From the NCBI GenBank assembly GCA_020633555.1, contig JACKDL010000027.1, positions 10,054 to 74,053 on the forward strand: a DNA stretch of 64,000 bases. Reading direction: 5' to 3'. The DNA is from Myxococcales bacterium (GTDB lineage: Bacteria; Myxococcota_A; Bradymonadia; UBA7976; UBA1532). The first letter of the stretch is position 1. Each line of letters begins with the position of its first letter. Position numbers and translations under genes: made by a program. Below the pieces are notes generated by a model that did not search any database, was not told where the DNA came from, and saw only the letters and a list, made by a program, of their open reading frames with translations. Shown here piece after piece: positions 55,150 to 64,000 of the stretch.

Positions 55150-56724
55150 ATGCGGCGGCCGCAGCGAGGCCTGACCTTGGTGGAGTTGCTGATCACGGTG
55201 GCCATCATCGGCCTCATCGCCGTGGTGCTGCTCATGCTGCTGATGCCCAGCGACGATCGCCGCTGCCGGCTCGAGGCCGAGCGGCTGGCGGCGTACCTGA
55301 CGCAGACCCGCGCCACGTCGGTGATGAACGATGGCCCGACACGGGCCGCCTTCGACTTCGCCCAGCAGGTGATCACCCAGGAGGAAGCGCGGTCGGGCGC
55401 CGACATCACCGCCTTCAGCTTCCAGAAGAGCCCCACGGTGGATCCGTTCACCGTGCGCAAGCCGGTGAAGTGCACCGCGCTGCTGGTGCCGATGGTGGGC
55501 GAGAGCACCTCCGGCGAGGCCTGGCTGGTGTTCAACGGCCGCCAGACCATCGGCGGCGTGGCGGTGCTCGAGCTGAACGACGCGGTGTACTCGGTGGTGG
55601 TGCCACCCAACATCGAGGGCGAGATCACCGTGGTGCGGGGCAAGGCGCAGCCGCTGACGGGCCCTGCCCAGCCGGGGCTCGTGCGCACGCCCATGGGCCT
55701 GCTGGGGGCGCTGCCCGAGTTGGGCCTGGGGGACGTGCCCGACAACCTGGCGCCCAGCCTGGCCGACACGGTGGACGTGGCGCCGGTGCCGCCGCTGCCC
55801 CCTGCGCTCAACCCCGATCCGCCCCAGGGCGGGGGCGACGATCCGGTGGACGACCCGCCGGTGGATGAGCCCGACGACCCCATCGACGATCCGCCGCCGC
55901 TGCCCGACCCCATCGACGATGAACCCGAAGATGATCCCGAGGAGGAGCCCGAAGAGGACGAGGCGGAGTGCGGCCCGCAGAAGCCCTGCGAGGGCTGGCA
56001 GCGCACCTGCCTCATGGCCGAGAAGCGCTGCGTCTTCAGCCCCGTGGGGCTGTCCTTTCGCGCCATCAACATGCAGGTGCAGGCCCCCGCCCAGGCGGCG
56101 CCGCTGCTGAACTCGGTGGTGGCTCAGGCCGCCTCAAGGGGGCTGTTCAATCTGATCGTGAAGGTGGACGCGCCCCTGTTTGGCGACGACGTGTCGCAGG
56201 GCTTCCGAGGCGGCCTGTACCAGGCGGTGAGCACAGGCGGCGGCTTCGTGCAGGACAGCAACCTGCCCTCGTACGCGCGGGCCTACACCAACAACAACTG
56301 CAGCACCCACGACTACTGCCTGGCGGCGGGCCCGCTGGAGGAAGACCAGAGCGAGCTGCGCTTCTTCGTGCACAAGGACGGGCCGCCCGTGCCCAATGAG
56401 TGCAACTACTACGGGCTGGTGGTCGAGGCGGCCGTGCTGCTGAACGTGACCGGCGGCGCGGACCGCCAGAGCACCCGGGCCACCATCACCGTCACGGGGG
56501 CCATCACCCCGCGGCGGGCGAAGGAGGTGGTGCTCGATGACGGCAGCGGCCTGAACCTGAAGGGCTACTTCGAAGAGAACGGCATCCCGCCCAACGCGGA
56601 CGTCTCGCCCCGTGACGGGGTGAGCGAGAGCTGGCAGTTCCAGATGCAGGGCGAGGCCCAGGTGGTGGACCTGCTGAGCGGCCAGCCCAACCCCGGGGTC
56701 GTGGTCCCGCGCTGCGAGGACTGA
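55150..56724 (+). CDS. Type IV pseudopilin-like protein with long extension
   Basis: 524 residues from ATG 55150, which has GGAGGGG just upstream; ATG 55135 lacks one. The start is a class III signal: RGLTLVELLITVAIIGLIAV, with Gly before the cleavage point and Glu at +5, as in GspH/FimT minor pilins. The next 150 residues fit a pilin-like domain. A Pro/Asp/Glu linker (about 215-275) follows, then a second Cys-containing domain (ECGPQKPCEGWQRTC, NNNCSTHDYC, NECNYYG) to the end. Minor pilins are normally under 200 residues, so the C-terminal half is an added domain, perhaps for adhesion. Function in pilus priming or secretion is inference. Confidence 0.8.
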   Translation: MRRPQRGLTLVELLITVAIIGLIAVVLLMLLMPSDDRRCRLEAERLAAYLTQTRATSVMNDGPTRAAFDFAQQVITQEEARSGADITAFSFQKSPTVDPFTVRKPVKCTALLVPMVGESTSGEAWLVFNGRQTIGGVAVLELNDAVYSVVVPPNIEGEITVVRGKAQPLTGPAQPGLVRTPMGLLGALPELGLGDVPDNLAPSLADTVDVAPVPPLPPALNPDPPQGGGDDPVDDPPVDEPDDPIDDPPPLPDPIDDEPEDDPEEEPEEDEAECGPQKPCEGWQRTCLMAEKRCVFSPVGLSFRAINMQVQAPAQAAPLLNSVVAQAASRGLFNLIVKVDAPLFGDDVSQGFRGGLYQAVSTGGGFVQDSNLPSYARAYTNNNCSTHDYCLAAGPLEEDQSELRFFVHKDGPPVPNECNYYGLVVEAAVLLNVTGGADRQSTRATITVTGAITPRRAKEVVLDDGSGLNLKGYFEENGIPPNADVSPRDGVSESWQFQMQGEAQVVDLLSGQPNPGVVVPRCED

Positions 56725-56888
56725 TCCAGCCCACCCGAGGTGTCGGGTCGGGGCACCCCTACGCCATGCAGTGACTTCGGCACGACACGGCTGTCAGATC
56801 CGCCATGGTCGCAGCGCCCGAAACCACGGGGCTCGCGCGGTTGGCCCGGAGTTTGTATATCACCGCCGGGACAGCACACGGTGATCGC

Positions 56889-56907
56889 GGGCCCCCTGGC
56901 GGGGCCC
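56889..56907. repeat. GC hairpin upstream of acidic lipoprotein
   Basis: GGGCCCC-CTGGC-GGGGCCC is a perfect stem in the 213-base gap after the pseudopilin gene, 31 bases before the next ATG. It could end the upstream transcript or lie in the leader. An AT-rich TTTGTATATC at 56852-56861 just upstream may be an extended -10. Confidence 0.35.
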
Positions 56908-56937
56908 CTTGACCCCATTTCCACCGGAGGGGACCCC

Positions 56938-58110
56938 ATGAAGCTTCACCTTCTGCTCACGGCCGGCCTGGCGTGCGCCGGACTGGCGGCCTGTGACGAC
57001 GACTCGGCCCAGGCGCCCTACACCCCCGACATGGCCCAGACCGCCGACATGGCAGGCACCGACGGCGGTCAGGGTGGGGCCGGCGGGGCCGGCGGCGCCG
57101 GCGGGGCCGGCGGGGCGGGCGGCGCCATGGACATGGGCGCCGGCGGGGCCGGCGGCGCGGGGGGTGCGGGCGGTGCGGGCGGCGAAGGCGGCGCCATCGA
57201 CCCCGACATGGCCGTGGACATGGCCGTGGACATGGCCGAGCCCGACATGACCCCTGACATGGAGATCATGGTGGACGCCGAGCCCCCGCTGGTGATGCCC
57301 GGCGACGCCTGCGGCGAGGGCATGGCCTGCCCCGAGGACTACAGCTGCGTGGCCGACGAGTGCCGCTACGACCTGTCGCCGCAGGTGTGGCGCATGATCG
57401 ACGCCAACGTGGTGGAGCCCGCCGGCTCGGCCGCCGAGCTCCAGGCCTTCCTGCAGCTCGGCGTGAGCACCGGCTCGCTGAACCTGATGTTCGAGTCGGG
57501 CACCTACCTCGACGACGCCACCGGTCGCACCCGCTGGTACATCGGCAACGGCTACGAGGACCGGGGCACCTGGTTCTACCGCCGCGACGACCGCAACGGG
57601 AACGGCGTGCTCGACGAGGGTGAGGATCGCAACGGCAACGGCGAGCTCGATGGGCTGCCCATCCAGAACTTCGATGGGTTCTGGTACATGACCGACGATC
57701 ACGGCCCCGAGTGGCGCCTGGACGGCGAGGCCGACTTCCTGTTGGTGGTGCCGGCGGGCAGCCGGGAGCTCGAGGACGGCACGGTCGTCTACTGCGACGT
57801 GCGCTTCACCACCACCGTGCGCATCCAGATCTGGCAGGAGGACGGCTTCCTGCGCGGCCGCGCCGCGGGCTACCTGCGCCGGGCCGACGTCGAGGCCATC
57901 GAGATCAACTTCAACGGCCAGGTCATCCGCTTCGCCGACTTCCTGCAGGCCGAGGACCTCATCGACGTGAACGGCGACGGCGAGCTCGACGCCTACCCCT
58001 TCGACCTGCGCATGGAGGCCGAGGCCGTGGCCTTCGGCGACGACGCGCCCAACGCGGGCAACCGCGATCCGAACCCGCCCTTCAACCCGCACCCGGCCTG
58101 CGGCGGGTAA
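56938..58110 (+). CDS. Acidic lipoprotein with Gly-Ala and Asp-Met linkers
   Basis: 390 residues from ATG 56938 with GGAGGGG upstream. The signal MKLHLLLTAGLACAGLAA runs into the lipobox Cys (CDDDS). A linker follows, first PYTPDMAQTADM, then Gly-Gly-Ala repeats, then PDMAVDMAVDMAEPDMTPDM (about residues 25-115). Residues 120-140 hold CGEGMACPEDYSCVADEC, an EGF-like disulfide knot. The C-terminal 240 residues form an unrecognised domain with calcium-loop-like DRNGNGVLDEGED and DVNGDGELDAYPFD. Probably exposed on the outer membrane. The linker style recurs in the lipoproteins at 6923 and 58790. Confidence 0.82.
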   Translation: MKLHLLLTAGLACAGLAACDDDSAQAPYTPDMAQTADMAGTDGGQGGAGGAGGAGGAGGAGGAMDMGAGGAGGAGGAGGAGGEGGAIDPDMAVDMAVDMAEPDMTPDMEIMVDAEPPLVMPGDACGEGMACPEDYSCVADECRYDLSPQVWRMIDANVVEPAGSAAELQAFLQLGVSTGSLNLMFESGTYLDDATGRTRWYIGNGYEDRGTWFYRRDDRNGNGVLDEGEDRNGNGELDGLPIQNFDGFWYMTDDHGPEWRLDGEADFLLVVPAGSRELEDGTVVYCDVRFTTTVRIQIWQEDGFLRGRAAGYLRRADVEAIEINFNGQVIRFADFLQAEDLIDVNGDGELDAYPFDLRMEAEAVAFGDDAPNAGNRDPNPPFNPHPACGG

Positions 58111-58226
58111 CGGCCAAGGGGCCGGTGCCCCGGGCAGGGGACCGTGCTAAGGTGCCCCGTCGGCCGTCCCCGGTCGGCGGGGTTTTCTTTTTTCAAAGCG
58201 CACGTTTCGACCACGGGGAAGGGTCC

Positions 58227-58730
58227 ATGAAGATCGGCAACGGCCAGGTCGTGACCATCGAGTACACCCTGAAGGACAGCGACGGCAGCGTCCTCGAGAC
58301 CTCCAAGGACAAGGGCGCCATCACCTTCGTGCTGGGCTCCGAGCGCATGCTGCCGGGGCTGGCCAAGGCCATGGAGGGCATGGCGGTGGGCGAGACGCGC
58401 ACCGGCACCATCCCACCGGGCCAGCTCGTGCCCATCAGCGCCACCGGCACCCGCCGCGTGGGCTTCAACGAGTTCCCGCAGGGCACCCGGCCCGGTCTGG
58501 GCGATCGCTTCCAGGCCCGGGGCGTGGACGGGCAGGCGCTGCAGTTCGAGGTCACCGAGGTGCAGGATGACGCCGTGGTGGTGCACCTGCTGCACCCTCT
58601 GCACGACCACGAGATCTTCTACGAGGTGTCGGTGCTGGCAGCGCGGCGCGTCAGCGTCCCGCCGCCCCCGCCCGGGGTTGAGGACGCCGACGACGTGGTC
58701 GACCTCACCGACGATCTGCTCGAAGAGTAG
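58227..58730 (+). CDS. SlyD-like FKBP-type peptidyl-prolyl isomerase
   Basis: 167 residues. The N-terminal FKBP half (VVTIEYTLKDSDGSVLETSK, MLPGLAKAMEGMAVGETRTG) is followed by the insert-in-flap region and closing strands (LQFEVTEVQDDAVVVHLLHP, EIFYEVSVLAARRV). It matches SlyD in order and size but lacks the C-terminal His/Cys metal tail, ending in an acidic DDVVDLTDDLLEE. It catalyses prolyl isomerisation and chaperones folding in the cytosol. A TAAGGTG string lies at 58148-58154, about 75 bases upstream. The gene is convergent with the FG-GAP gene and a strong hairpin lies between them. Confidence 0.9.
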   Translation: MKIGNGQVVTIEYTLKDSDGSVLETSKDKGAITFVLGSERMLPGLAKAMEGMAVGETRTGTIPPGQLVPISATGTRRVGFNEFPQGTRPGLGDRFQARGVDGQALQFEVTEVQDDAVVVHLLHPLHDHEIFYEVSVLAARRVSVPPPPPGVEDADDVVDLTDDLLEE

Positions 58731-58743
58731 GATCCAGGCTCAA

Positions 58744-58766
58744 CAGGGCCCCTCGGCGGGGCCCTG
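58744..58766. terminator. Hairpin between convergent genes
   Basis: CAGGGCCCC-TCGGC-GGGGCCCTG, a perfect 9-base stem in the 59-base gap between the SlyD-like gene and the FG-GAP lipoprotein gene. Its placement suits a bidirectional terminator although no T run is present. Confidence 0.55.
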
Positions 58767-58789
58767 CGGCCGGTGGCCGACGGGGACGC

Positions 58790-61700
58790 TCAGCGATCCA
58801 CGTCGAAGATGGTCTGGATGGTCTCGTGGAAGACCTCGGCCAGGGGCTGGAAGAAGGCCCCGCGGGCCCCGCGATCCAGGAAGCGAACCTCCAGATCCAC
58901 GTCCACATTGGCCGCGCCCATGGGCACCACCGTGGGACCGTGCGGGTTCGCGGGGATGGCCCACTCGGGCTCCAGGTTGCCTGCCAGGCTGACGTAGACG
59001 GTCGCGCCGATGGCGTCGAGGGGCCCCGCCTCACCCTCGACGGTGCGCCGGATGTCCAGCAAGGCCCAGTGGTAGTCCTCGTCCACCAGCACCTTGTTGG
59101 AGTGCACCACCGACAGGCCCTCGGGCCCGCCCAGGAGCAGGTCCAGATCGCCGTCGCGGTCCAGGTCGAACACCGCCACGGAGGTCAACGCGCCGAAGGG
59201 GGGCACACCCAGCGCCGCCAGATCCACCGGCTGCCAGCCGCCGCCCGTGTCGCTCAGCACCCGCACCCCGTTATCGCCCACGATCACAAGATCCGGGCGG
59301 GCGTCGTTGGTGAGATCGGCGATGGCCAGCGCCCGATCACCCGCGGCCCAGGGCAGCGGCTCGGCGGGCAGTAGCCCGGCGCCGCCGTCGATGGGGTAGA
59401 AGCGGGCGTCACCGTTCAGGGCCACCACGTCCAGCGCCCCGTCGCGATCCACGTCGCTGATCATCAGCGTGTCGGCGCCGTGCTCAGCCCCCTGCAGCCC
59501 CTGCACCTGAGTGAAGCGGGGATCGGTGCCGCCGAGCCAGTAGCGGATGGCCCCGGCCGAGGTGCCGATCAGATCCACCAGCCCGTCGCCGTTCACGTCG
59601 GCGAAGACCCCGCGATCCAGCCCTTCGGTGCCCGTCAAGCCCAGCAACGCCAGGCGGTCGAGGAAGAAGGAGCCGTTGCCGCGCCCGTAGTAGAAGCGCG
59701 TGTCCACGCCGGCCAGCAGCAGCACGTCCAGCGTGCCGTCCCGGTCGATGTCGCTCACCACCACGTCCCGCAGATCCGCAAGGTTCGGCAGGTCGTCCGC
59801 CGGGCCGTTGAAGCTGCCGGCGCCGTTGCCCAGGTACAGACCCAGGCCGTTGGCCGCCCACACCAGCAGGTCGGGATCCCCGTCGCTGTCGAAGTCGCCG
59901 GGCCACGCCTTGGTGACCGGGCCCTCGGGCAGGCCGGCCAGCAAGGCCGACGTGCCGCGGAAGGTGCCGTCACCCTGCCGCAGGAAGATCATGCTGCGGC
60001 CCGCGGCGTCGGACGAGAAGGCCACCAGATCCTGGCGGCCGTCCCGGTTGTAGTCGCCGCCCAGGATCAGATCGGTGCGCTCGGCGCCGCCCAGGGCGAA
60101 GACGCCCGTGTCGAGGCCGACATACTCGGGGAGCTGGAAGCTGCGGGTGGCGGGATCCAGGCTGAAGTTGCCCTCGTTGTCCTCGGCCACCACCGTCACT
60201 CGAGGGTTGGCCGGATCGAGCTCGATGCCGCTGATGGACCAGCGCCCCGTCTGTGGGTTCAGGTCCGCGCGCTCGCCGTTCACCCGCACCTCGCGGGTGC
60301 CCGCTGAGCCCTCGTCGCCGTCGTCGAAGGTGCCGGTGAGGTACACGGGGTGGGCCACGGGCGCGTTGTCGGGCGGGAAGTCGATGGTGACCACCGGTCC
60401 GGTGACGTCGCGGTAGATCGAGATGATGATCTCGGTCTCGTTGCCCACGCGATCGCGAGCGTAGAACGTCACCTGGGTCTCGCCCTCGTTGATGGCGATC
60501 TGCGTGCGCACCCGGTCGCCGATGCGATCGACGTCGTCGTCGCCGTTGATGGTGGCCACGTCCACCCCCGATCCGGCGTCCCGAACCGCCGCGGACACGT
60601 TGGCCACCGCCACGCTCAGCAGGGTGTTCGGGGCGGGTTGGAAGTCGGTGATGCTGGGCGGCGTGCCGTCCACCACGACGTTGCGCACCACGGTGGTGCT
60701 CTGACCGGCGCGGTCGGTGGCCAGGATCCGCACCAGGTGCGGGCCATCGGCCAGGGGCCGCGCGTGCCGGTAGGTGCCGTCGCCCAGCAGGCCGGCCTGG
60801 CGGCGATCGCCGTCCACCTCGACGAAGAGCGCGTTGACGCCGCAGAAGCCCACGTCGATGCGCCCGCCGAGCTCAACACGGCCCACGTCCGACACGCCGA
60901 GGAAGGCGCCTTCCTGGGCGTCAGGCTGGATCACCGGCGGCGTGCCATCGGCGTCCACCAGCACCTGGACCTGTTGCCGGAGGCCGGCGGCGTTGGTGGC
61001 CACGGCCGTGATGGGCACGTCCAGGCCCTCCTCCAGATCCACCCGCACCGCGAAGGCGCCGCCCTCGAAGTCCTCGGCGGCCACGCCGTTGACGGTGAGC
61101 GCCACGACCCGCGAGTCGTTGTCGAAGGCCCGCCCGCGCACCTCCACCTGGGTGCTCCCCACGCAGTTGCGCTGGGCCGGCGAGGTGATCTCCACCGTCG
61201 GCGGCGTGTTGTCGTAGATGACCGTGGTGCGCGCCTCGGCGGTGGCCCCGTTGGCGGCCGAGGCCACGGCGAGCAGGGTGTGCTGGCCGACGGCGGGCAG
61301 GCCCACCTCGGCCGTGAAGCGGCCGCCGGCGACCACAGCGGCCACCGGCTGGCCGTCGTTGGCCCGCACCAGCACCGCGGTGACGGCCGGGCACACCGTG
61401 CCCTCGACGGCGATCCGCGGCTGCCCGGTCACCACGTCGGCGGCGGGCGCCTCGATGGCCACGCAGGGCACGGCCTCGACCCGGGTGACCGTGCGCTCGT
61501 CACAGCCCCGGTTGCCGGCGGCGTCCTCGGCGCAGGCGGTGATGGTGTTGGTGCCGACGAACAAGGGCACGGCGGCGGAGAACTGGCCATCCTCGTCGGG
61601 CAGGATGTTGCGCACGCGCTCCTGGCGACCCCGCTCATCGGCGACCCGCACATCCACCACCGCATCCAGTTCGGGCTGGCCGTTCAGCGTGACCCGGCCG

Positions 61701-62686
61701 GCCAGCGCCACCGTCTCCGCCGCGGTCTCCAGGCCGGCCACCGGCGCCGTCAGCGCCAGCTCGGGGGCCTGCTGATCGAGGATGGCCGTGAAGCCCACCG
61801 CCTCGCTGGGGTTCCCGGCGCCGTCGGTGGTCACCAGCGACACCACGTTCTCGCCCTCGGCGAGGGTGATCTCCACCTGGAAGCTACGCCCCATGTCCTG
61901 CCAGACGGGCATGGCCTGCACCGGCTGGCCACCCACGGTCACCGTCAGGGTGCGGGCGGGGTGCTCGTCGGCGATGGTGCCCTCGACGCGGTACTGGGCC
62001 GTGTCGGTGGCCACCTGGTTCAGCTCGGGCCGAATCAGCGTGATCACGGGCGCCGTCTGATCGCCCACCACCGTCACGCTCGCCGAGCAGCTCAGCCCGG
62101 TCTCGTCGGTGGCCCGCAGCAGGAACAGGTTGGCGCCCTCTTGCACTGGCAGATCGAGGCTCGCCTCGCCGGCCCCGTCCACCGAGACGATCTGGAGCTG
62201 TCCCTGGCGACCGATGGCCACCTCGAGATCCGCCGGCGCGGTGTCGGGATCGGTGACCCGCACCTGCACTGTGGTCGTGCCCCGGTTCGTCAGGCGGGCG
62301 TCGCCCGTGGGCGCCAGAATGTTGCAGCCGGGGGCCACGGGCTCCGTGCCCATGTCGACGGCGCCGCCAGCGCCCCCCTGGCCGCCCATGCCGCCCTGGC
62401 CGCCGACCCCGCCCATGCCGCCCTGGCCGCCCACGCCGCCCTGGCCGCCGCTGCCGCCCATGGGGGTCATGTCTTCGCCCTGACCGCCCTGACCACCCGC
62501 GCCGCCCGCGCCGCCGGCCCCGCTGGCCCGTGGGCCCACGCAGATGCCGGACTGGCAGACCCCCGGGGCGCACTCGCTGTCGCTGGTGCAGTTCTCGGGA
62601 TCGAGCAGGACCGAGCAGCCGCTCAAGGCGGCGACACCCAGGGTGAAGGCCAGGGCTGCGTACGCACGCTCAAACATCGTTCGCAT
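58790..62686 (-). CDS. Large FG-GAP/VCBS-repeat lipoprotein with Ig-like domains
   Basis: 1298 residues from ATG 62686, which overlaps the upstream stop (TGATG). The signal RTMFERAYAALAFTLGVAAL precedes SG-Cys, then an EGF-like knot (CTSDSECAPGVCQSGICVG) and Gly-Gly-Ala/Gln-Gly linkers (about 55-110). Residues 120-860 hold about seven Ig-like beta domains of the type with DxxAPxI-TL and GENVVSLVTTDGAGN. The C-terminal third is an FG-GAP-like beta-propeller with repeats such as GDYNRDGRQDLVAFS, GDFDSDGDPDLLVW, DIDRDGTLDVLLLAG, DVNGDGLVDLIGTS and DLDRDGDLDLLLGG. The DxDxDGxxD loops bind calcium in relatives. Likely a surface adhesin or binding protein, coupled to the TPR/PEGA gene. Confidence 0.87.
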   Translation of the reverse strand: MRTMFERAYAALAFTLGVAALSGCSVLLDPENCTSDSECAPGVCQSGICVGPRASGAGGAGGAGGQGGQGEDMTPMGGSGGQGGVGGQGGMGGVGGQGGMGGQGGAGGAVDMGTEPVAPGCNILAPTGDARLTNRGTTTVQVRVTDPDTAPADLEVAIGRQGQLQIVSVDGAGEASLDLPVQEGANLFLLRATDETGLSCSASVTVVGDQTAPVITLIRPELNQVATDTAQYRVEGTIADEHPARTLTVTVGGQPVQAMPVWQDMGRSFQVEITLAEGENVVSLVTTDGAGNPSEAVGFTAILDQQAPELALTAPVAGLETAAETVALAGRVTLNGQPELDAVVDVRVADERGRQERVRNILPDEDGQFSAAVPLFVGTNTITACAEDAAGNRGCDERTVTRVEAVPCVAIEAPAADVVTGQPRIAVEGTVCPAVTAVLVRANDGQPVAAVVAGGRFTAEVGLPAVGQHTLLAVASAANGATAEARTTVIYDNTPPTVEITSPAQRNCVGSTQVEVRGRAFDNDSRVVALTVNGVAAEDFEGGAFAVRVDLEEGLDVPITAVATNAAGLRQQVQVLVDADGTPPVIQPDAQEGAFLGVSDVGRVELGGRIDVGFCGVNALFVEVDGDRRQAGLLGDGTYRHARPLADGPHLVRILATDRAGQSTTVVRNVVVDGTPPSITDFQPAPNTLLSVAVANVSAAVRDAGSGVDVATINGDDDVDRIGDRVRTQIAINEGETQVTFYARDRVGNETEIIISIYRDVTGPVVTIDFPPDNAPVAHPVYLTGTFDDGDEGSAGTREVRVNGERADLNPQTGRWSISGIELDPANPRVTVVAEDNEGNFSLDPATRSFQLPEYVGLDTGVFALGGAERTDLILGGDYNRDGRQDLVAFSSDAAGRSMIFLRQGDGTFRGTSALLAGLPEGPVTKAWPGDFDSDGDPDLLVWAANGLGLYLGNGAGSFNGPADDLPNLADLRDVVVSDIDRDGTLDVLLLAGVDTRFYYGRGNGSFFLDRLALLGLTGTEGLDRGVFADVNGDGLVDLIGTSAGAIRYWLGGTDPRFTQVQGLQGAEHGADTLMISDVDRDGALDVVALNGDARFYPIDGGAGLLPAEPLPWAAGDRALAIADLTNDARPDLVIVGDNGVRVLSDTGGGWQPVDLAALGVPPFGALTSVAVFDLDRDGDLDLLLGGPEGLSVVHSNKVLVDEDYHWALLDIRRTVEGEAGPLDAIGATVYVSLAGNLEPEWAIPANPHGPTVVPMGAANVDVDLEVRFLDRGARGAFFQPLAEVFHETIQTIFDVDR

Positions 62687-64000
62687 CACTGGAACCTGAA
62701 AGAGGCGCCGGCCGACAGGCCGCCGTCGGTGGTGGGGAGGATGACCCAGGAAGGCCCGCTGGCGCGCGAGCGGGCCGTCTCGGCGTTGGCCCCTTCGGCG
62801 GGCCCGTCATCCAGCAGCCAGAGCACCACGCCGGTGGCCGCGATGGCCACGCCGGCGCCGAGCAGGATGTCCGTGGTCAGAGCTTTGCCCTTCACGTCGT
62901 CGGCCAGATCGACCTCCTGCTCCGTGCGGCCGCAGGCGAGATCAGCGCGGCAATCCTCGAGATCACCATTGGCGCCCGAGGCCAGCGCACCCGTCACAGC
63001 GGCTCCGATGAGGGCCGCGCCGCCCAGGCCCATGAGCCCGTAGCCCACGGTCCGCTGCGAGAGCCCCACGCTGGGACCGCCCACCGAAAGCTCGATGAAG
63101 GTCTCGGTGGTCTGCCCGGGCTTGACGGTCACCACCTCCTCGTGGGCGTCGGCCCCTTCGGCCTTGATCCGCAGGCGGTGCAACCCGCCCTCGACGTCGA
63201 TGGGGCCGGGCAGTGGGGCGATGCCCACCAGCTTCTCGTCCACCATGATCTGGGCGCCGGGCCGATCCACCGTGATGGCCAGCAGGCCGTTCGCCTGCCC
63301 CCGCTCCAGGGCCACCTGCACCGTCAGCGGCGCGGCCGCCGTGTGCGTGGGGGTGAGCGTGAAGCTGCGGCTGGTGGGCTTGTGGCCGGGCAACGAGATC
63401 CGGGCCGTGTGCGTGCCCACCGGCAGGGCCTGGGTGAACGGGGCCGAGCCGGGCGTGCTCTGGCCGTCCACGATCACCTGCGCGCCCGGCGGTGAGGTCT
63501 GGAACGTGACCGAGGCCAGGACCGGCGGGAGCGCCACCGGGGGAAAGGTGAGGCGCTGCCCCGCGTTGAAGCGCACCGGGCGCTCCACGGGCTGGTAGTT
63601 CGTCAAGGTGAACAGCAGGTTGCGCTTGCCTGGGGGCAGCCGGACAGTGCACGGCGTGGTGCACCGCACCGACATATCGGGCCCACCCACCCGCACGGCC
63701 GCGCCGGCAGGCTGCGTCGTCAGCGACACCTCGGGCCAGGTGGTCAGCGTCTGCTCCAGGCTGGCCAGCTTGGTCTTGGCGTCGGCCTCGGCCGCATCGC
63801 TGGCCACGAACTTGCGCATCGTGTCGATGGCCCGCGGCAGATCCTCCATCGCCTCGTACACCTGGGCGATGTTGTACAGCATCAGCGGGTGCGGCTTGAT
63901 GGCGTTGGCCTGCTCGAAGGCCGCGAGGGCCTGGGCGAGCCGCCCGGCCGCGAAGTGGCCGCGCCCCTCCACGAACAAGGCCTTGGCCCGCTCCTTCGCG
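62686..64000 (-). CDS. TPR/PEGA-domain membrane protein (partial, 5' end beyond window)
   Basis: About 437 residues are visible; the start lies beyond the right edge, since the frame is open to 64000. The N-terminal part has TPR-like repeats (FVEGRGHFAAGRLAQALAAF, LMLYNIAQVYEAMEDLPRAI). At least two PEGA-like beta domains follow, including QTSPPGAQVIVDGQSTPGSA and ITVDRPGAQIMVDEKLVGIA. Near the end are two hydrophobic helices (YGLMGLGGAALIGAAVTGAL, ILLGAGVAIAATGVVLWLLD) around a short Cys loop. This order (TPR, PEGA, two helices) is common in myxobacterial envelope proteins of unknown role. Its stop overlaps the FG-GAP lipoprotein start, so the two probably work together at the cell surface. 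Confidence 0.82.
   Translation of the reverse strand, partial: AKERAKALFVEGRGHFAAGRLAQALAAFEQANAIKPHPLMLYNIAQVYEAMEDLPRAIDTMRKFVASDAAEADAKTKLASLEQTLTTWPEVSLTTQPAGAAVRVGGPDMSVRCTTPCTVRLPPGKRNLLFTLTNYQPVERPVRFNAGQRLTFPPVALPPVLASVTFQTSPPGAQVIVDGQSTPGSAPFTQALPVGTHTARISLPGHKPTSRSFTLTPTHTAAAPLTVQVALERGQANGLLAITVDRPGAQIMVDEKLVGIAPLPGPIDVEGGLHRLRIKAEGADAHEEVVTVKPGQTTETFIELSVGGPSVGLSQRTVGYGLMGLGGAALIGAAVTGALASGANGDLEDCRADLACGRTEQEVDLADDVKGKALTTDILLGAGVAIAATGVVLWLLDDGPAEGANAETARSRASGPSWVILPTTDGGLSAGASFRFQ

Overview
This 64 kb window is a GC-rich bacterial chromosome segment with dense coding and many start/stop overlaps. The organism is most likely a myxobacterium-like member of the Myxococcota (former Deltaproteobacteria). 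The reasons are eukaryote-like Ser/Thr kinase and PP2C signalling, FHA and TPR proteins, MopE-type calcium-binding-like repeats, FG-GAP lipoproteins, Gly-Gly-Ala and Asp-Met linkers after lipoboxes, and the PrkA/YeaH/SpoVR triad. This is inference from gene content; no rRNA is present to fix the phylogeny.

Region 1 (1-6856, minus strand) is a seven-gene overlapping operon behind one promoter with a Fur-like palindrome. It encodes a His-rich lipoprotein, a TonB-dependent receptor, three further lipoproteins, a DUF3450 protein and a TtpC-like MotA/TolQ/ExbB protein cut by the window edge. It looks like a metal-acquisition system with its own energiser. Region 2 (6923-13638) holds a giant Cys-repeat lipoprotein, an IS110-family element with a candidate bridge-RNA region, a frameshift-ridden gene remnant, a second gene with a probable C-terminal frameshift, and a pentapeptide-repeat protein.

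Region 3 (13905-20283, plus) is a translationally coupled six-gene set: FHA coiled-coil protein, Ycf46-like AAA ATPase, Ycf35/DUF1257, DUF2997, an EP-repeat coiled-coil protein (apparent one-base frameshift) and a small protein of unknown function. This is the best candidate for an undescribed multi-protein system. Region 4 (20516-29848) has RNase E/G with ten C-terminal SAAEKLKAKL-type motifs, DUF1015, a patatin, a VKOR-DsbA fusion, a PII-like protein and a Ser/Thr kinase.

Region 5 (29849-39464) is housekeeping: tRNA-Asp and tRNA-Val, lon, clpX, clpP, tig (His-rich tail), a six-tRNA run (Leu, Lys, Lys, His, Arg, Pro), rdgB, rph, an amidase and tRNA-Thr. Several tRNAs have recognisable sigma-70-type promoters, and a hairpin terminator follows tRNA-Asp. 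Region 6 (39510-52222) has a MopE-repeat lipoprotein, a five-S1-domain protein, the prkA-yeaH-spoVR triad followed by PP2C and TPR genes, then fdhD converging on mobA and a glutamine amidotransferase.

Region 7 (52223-64000) begins with a 417-base non-coding stretch with repeats, then feoB/feoA, a pseudopilin-like protein with large extensions, an acidic lipoprotein, a SlyD-like isomerase, a 1298-residue FG-GAP lipoprotein and a partial TPR/PEGA protein. No CRISPR array, prophage or rRNA was seen.
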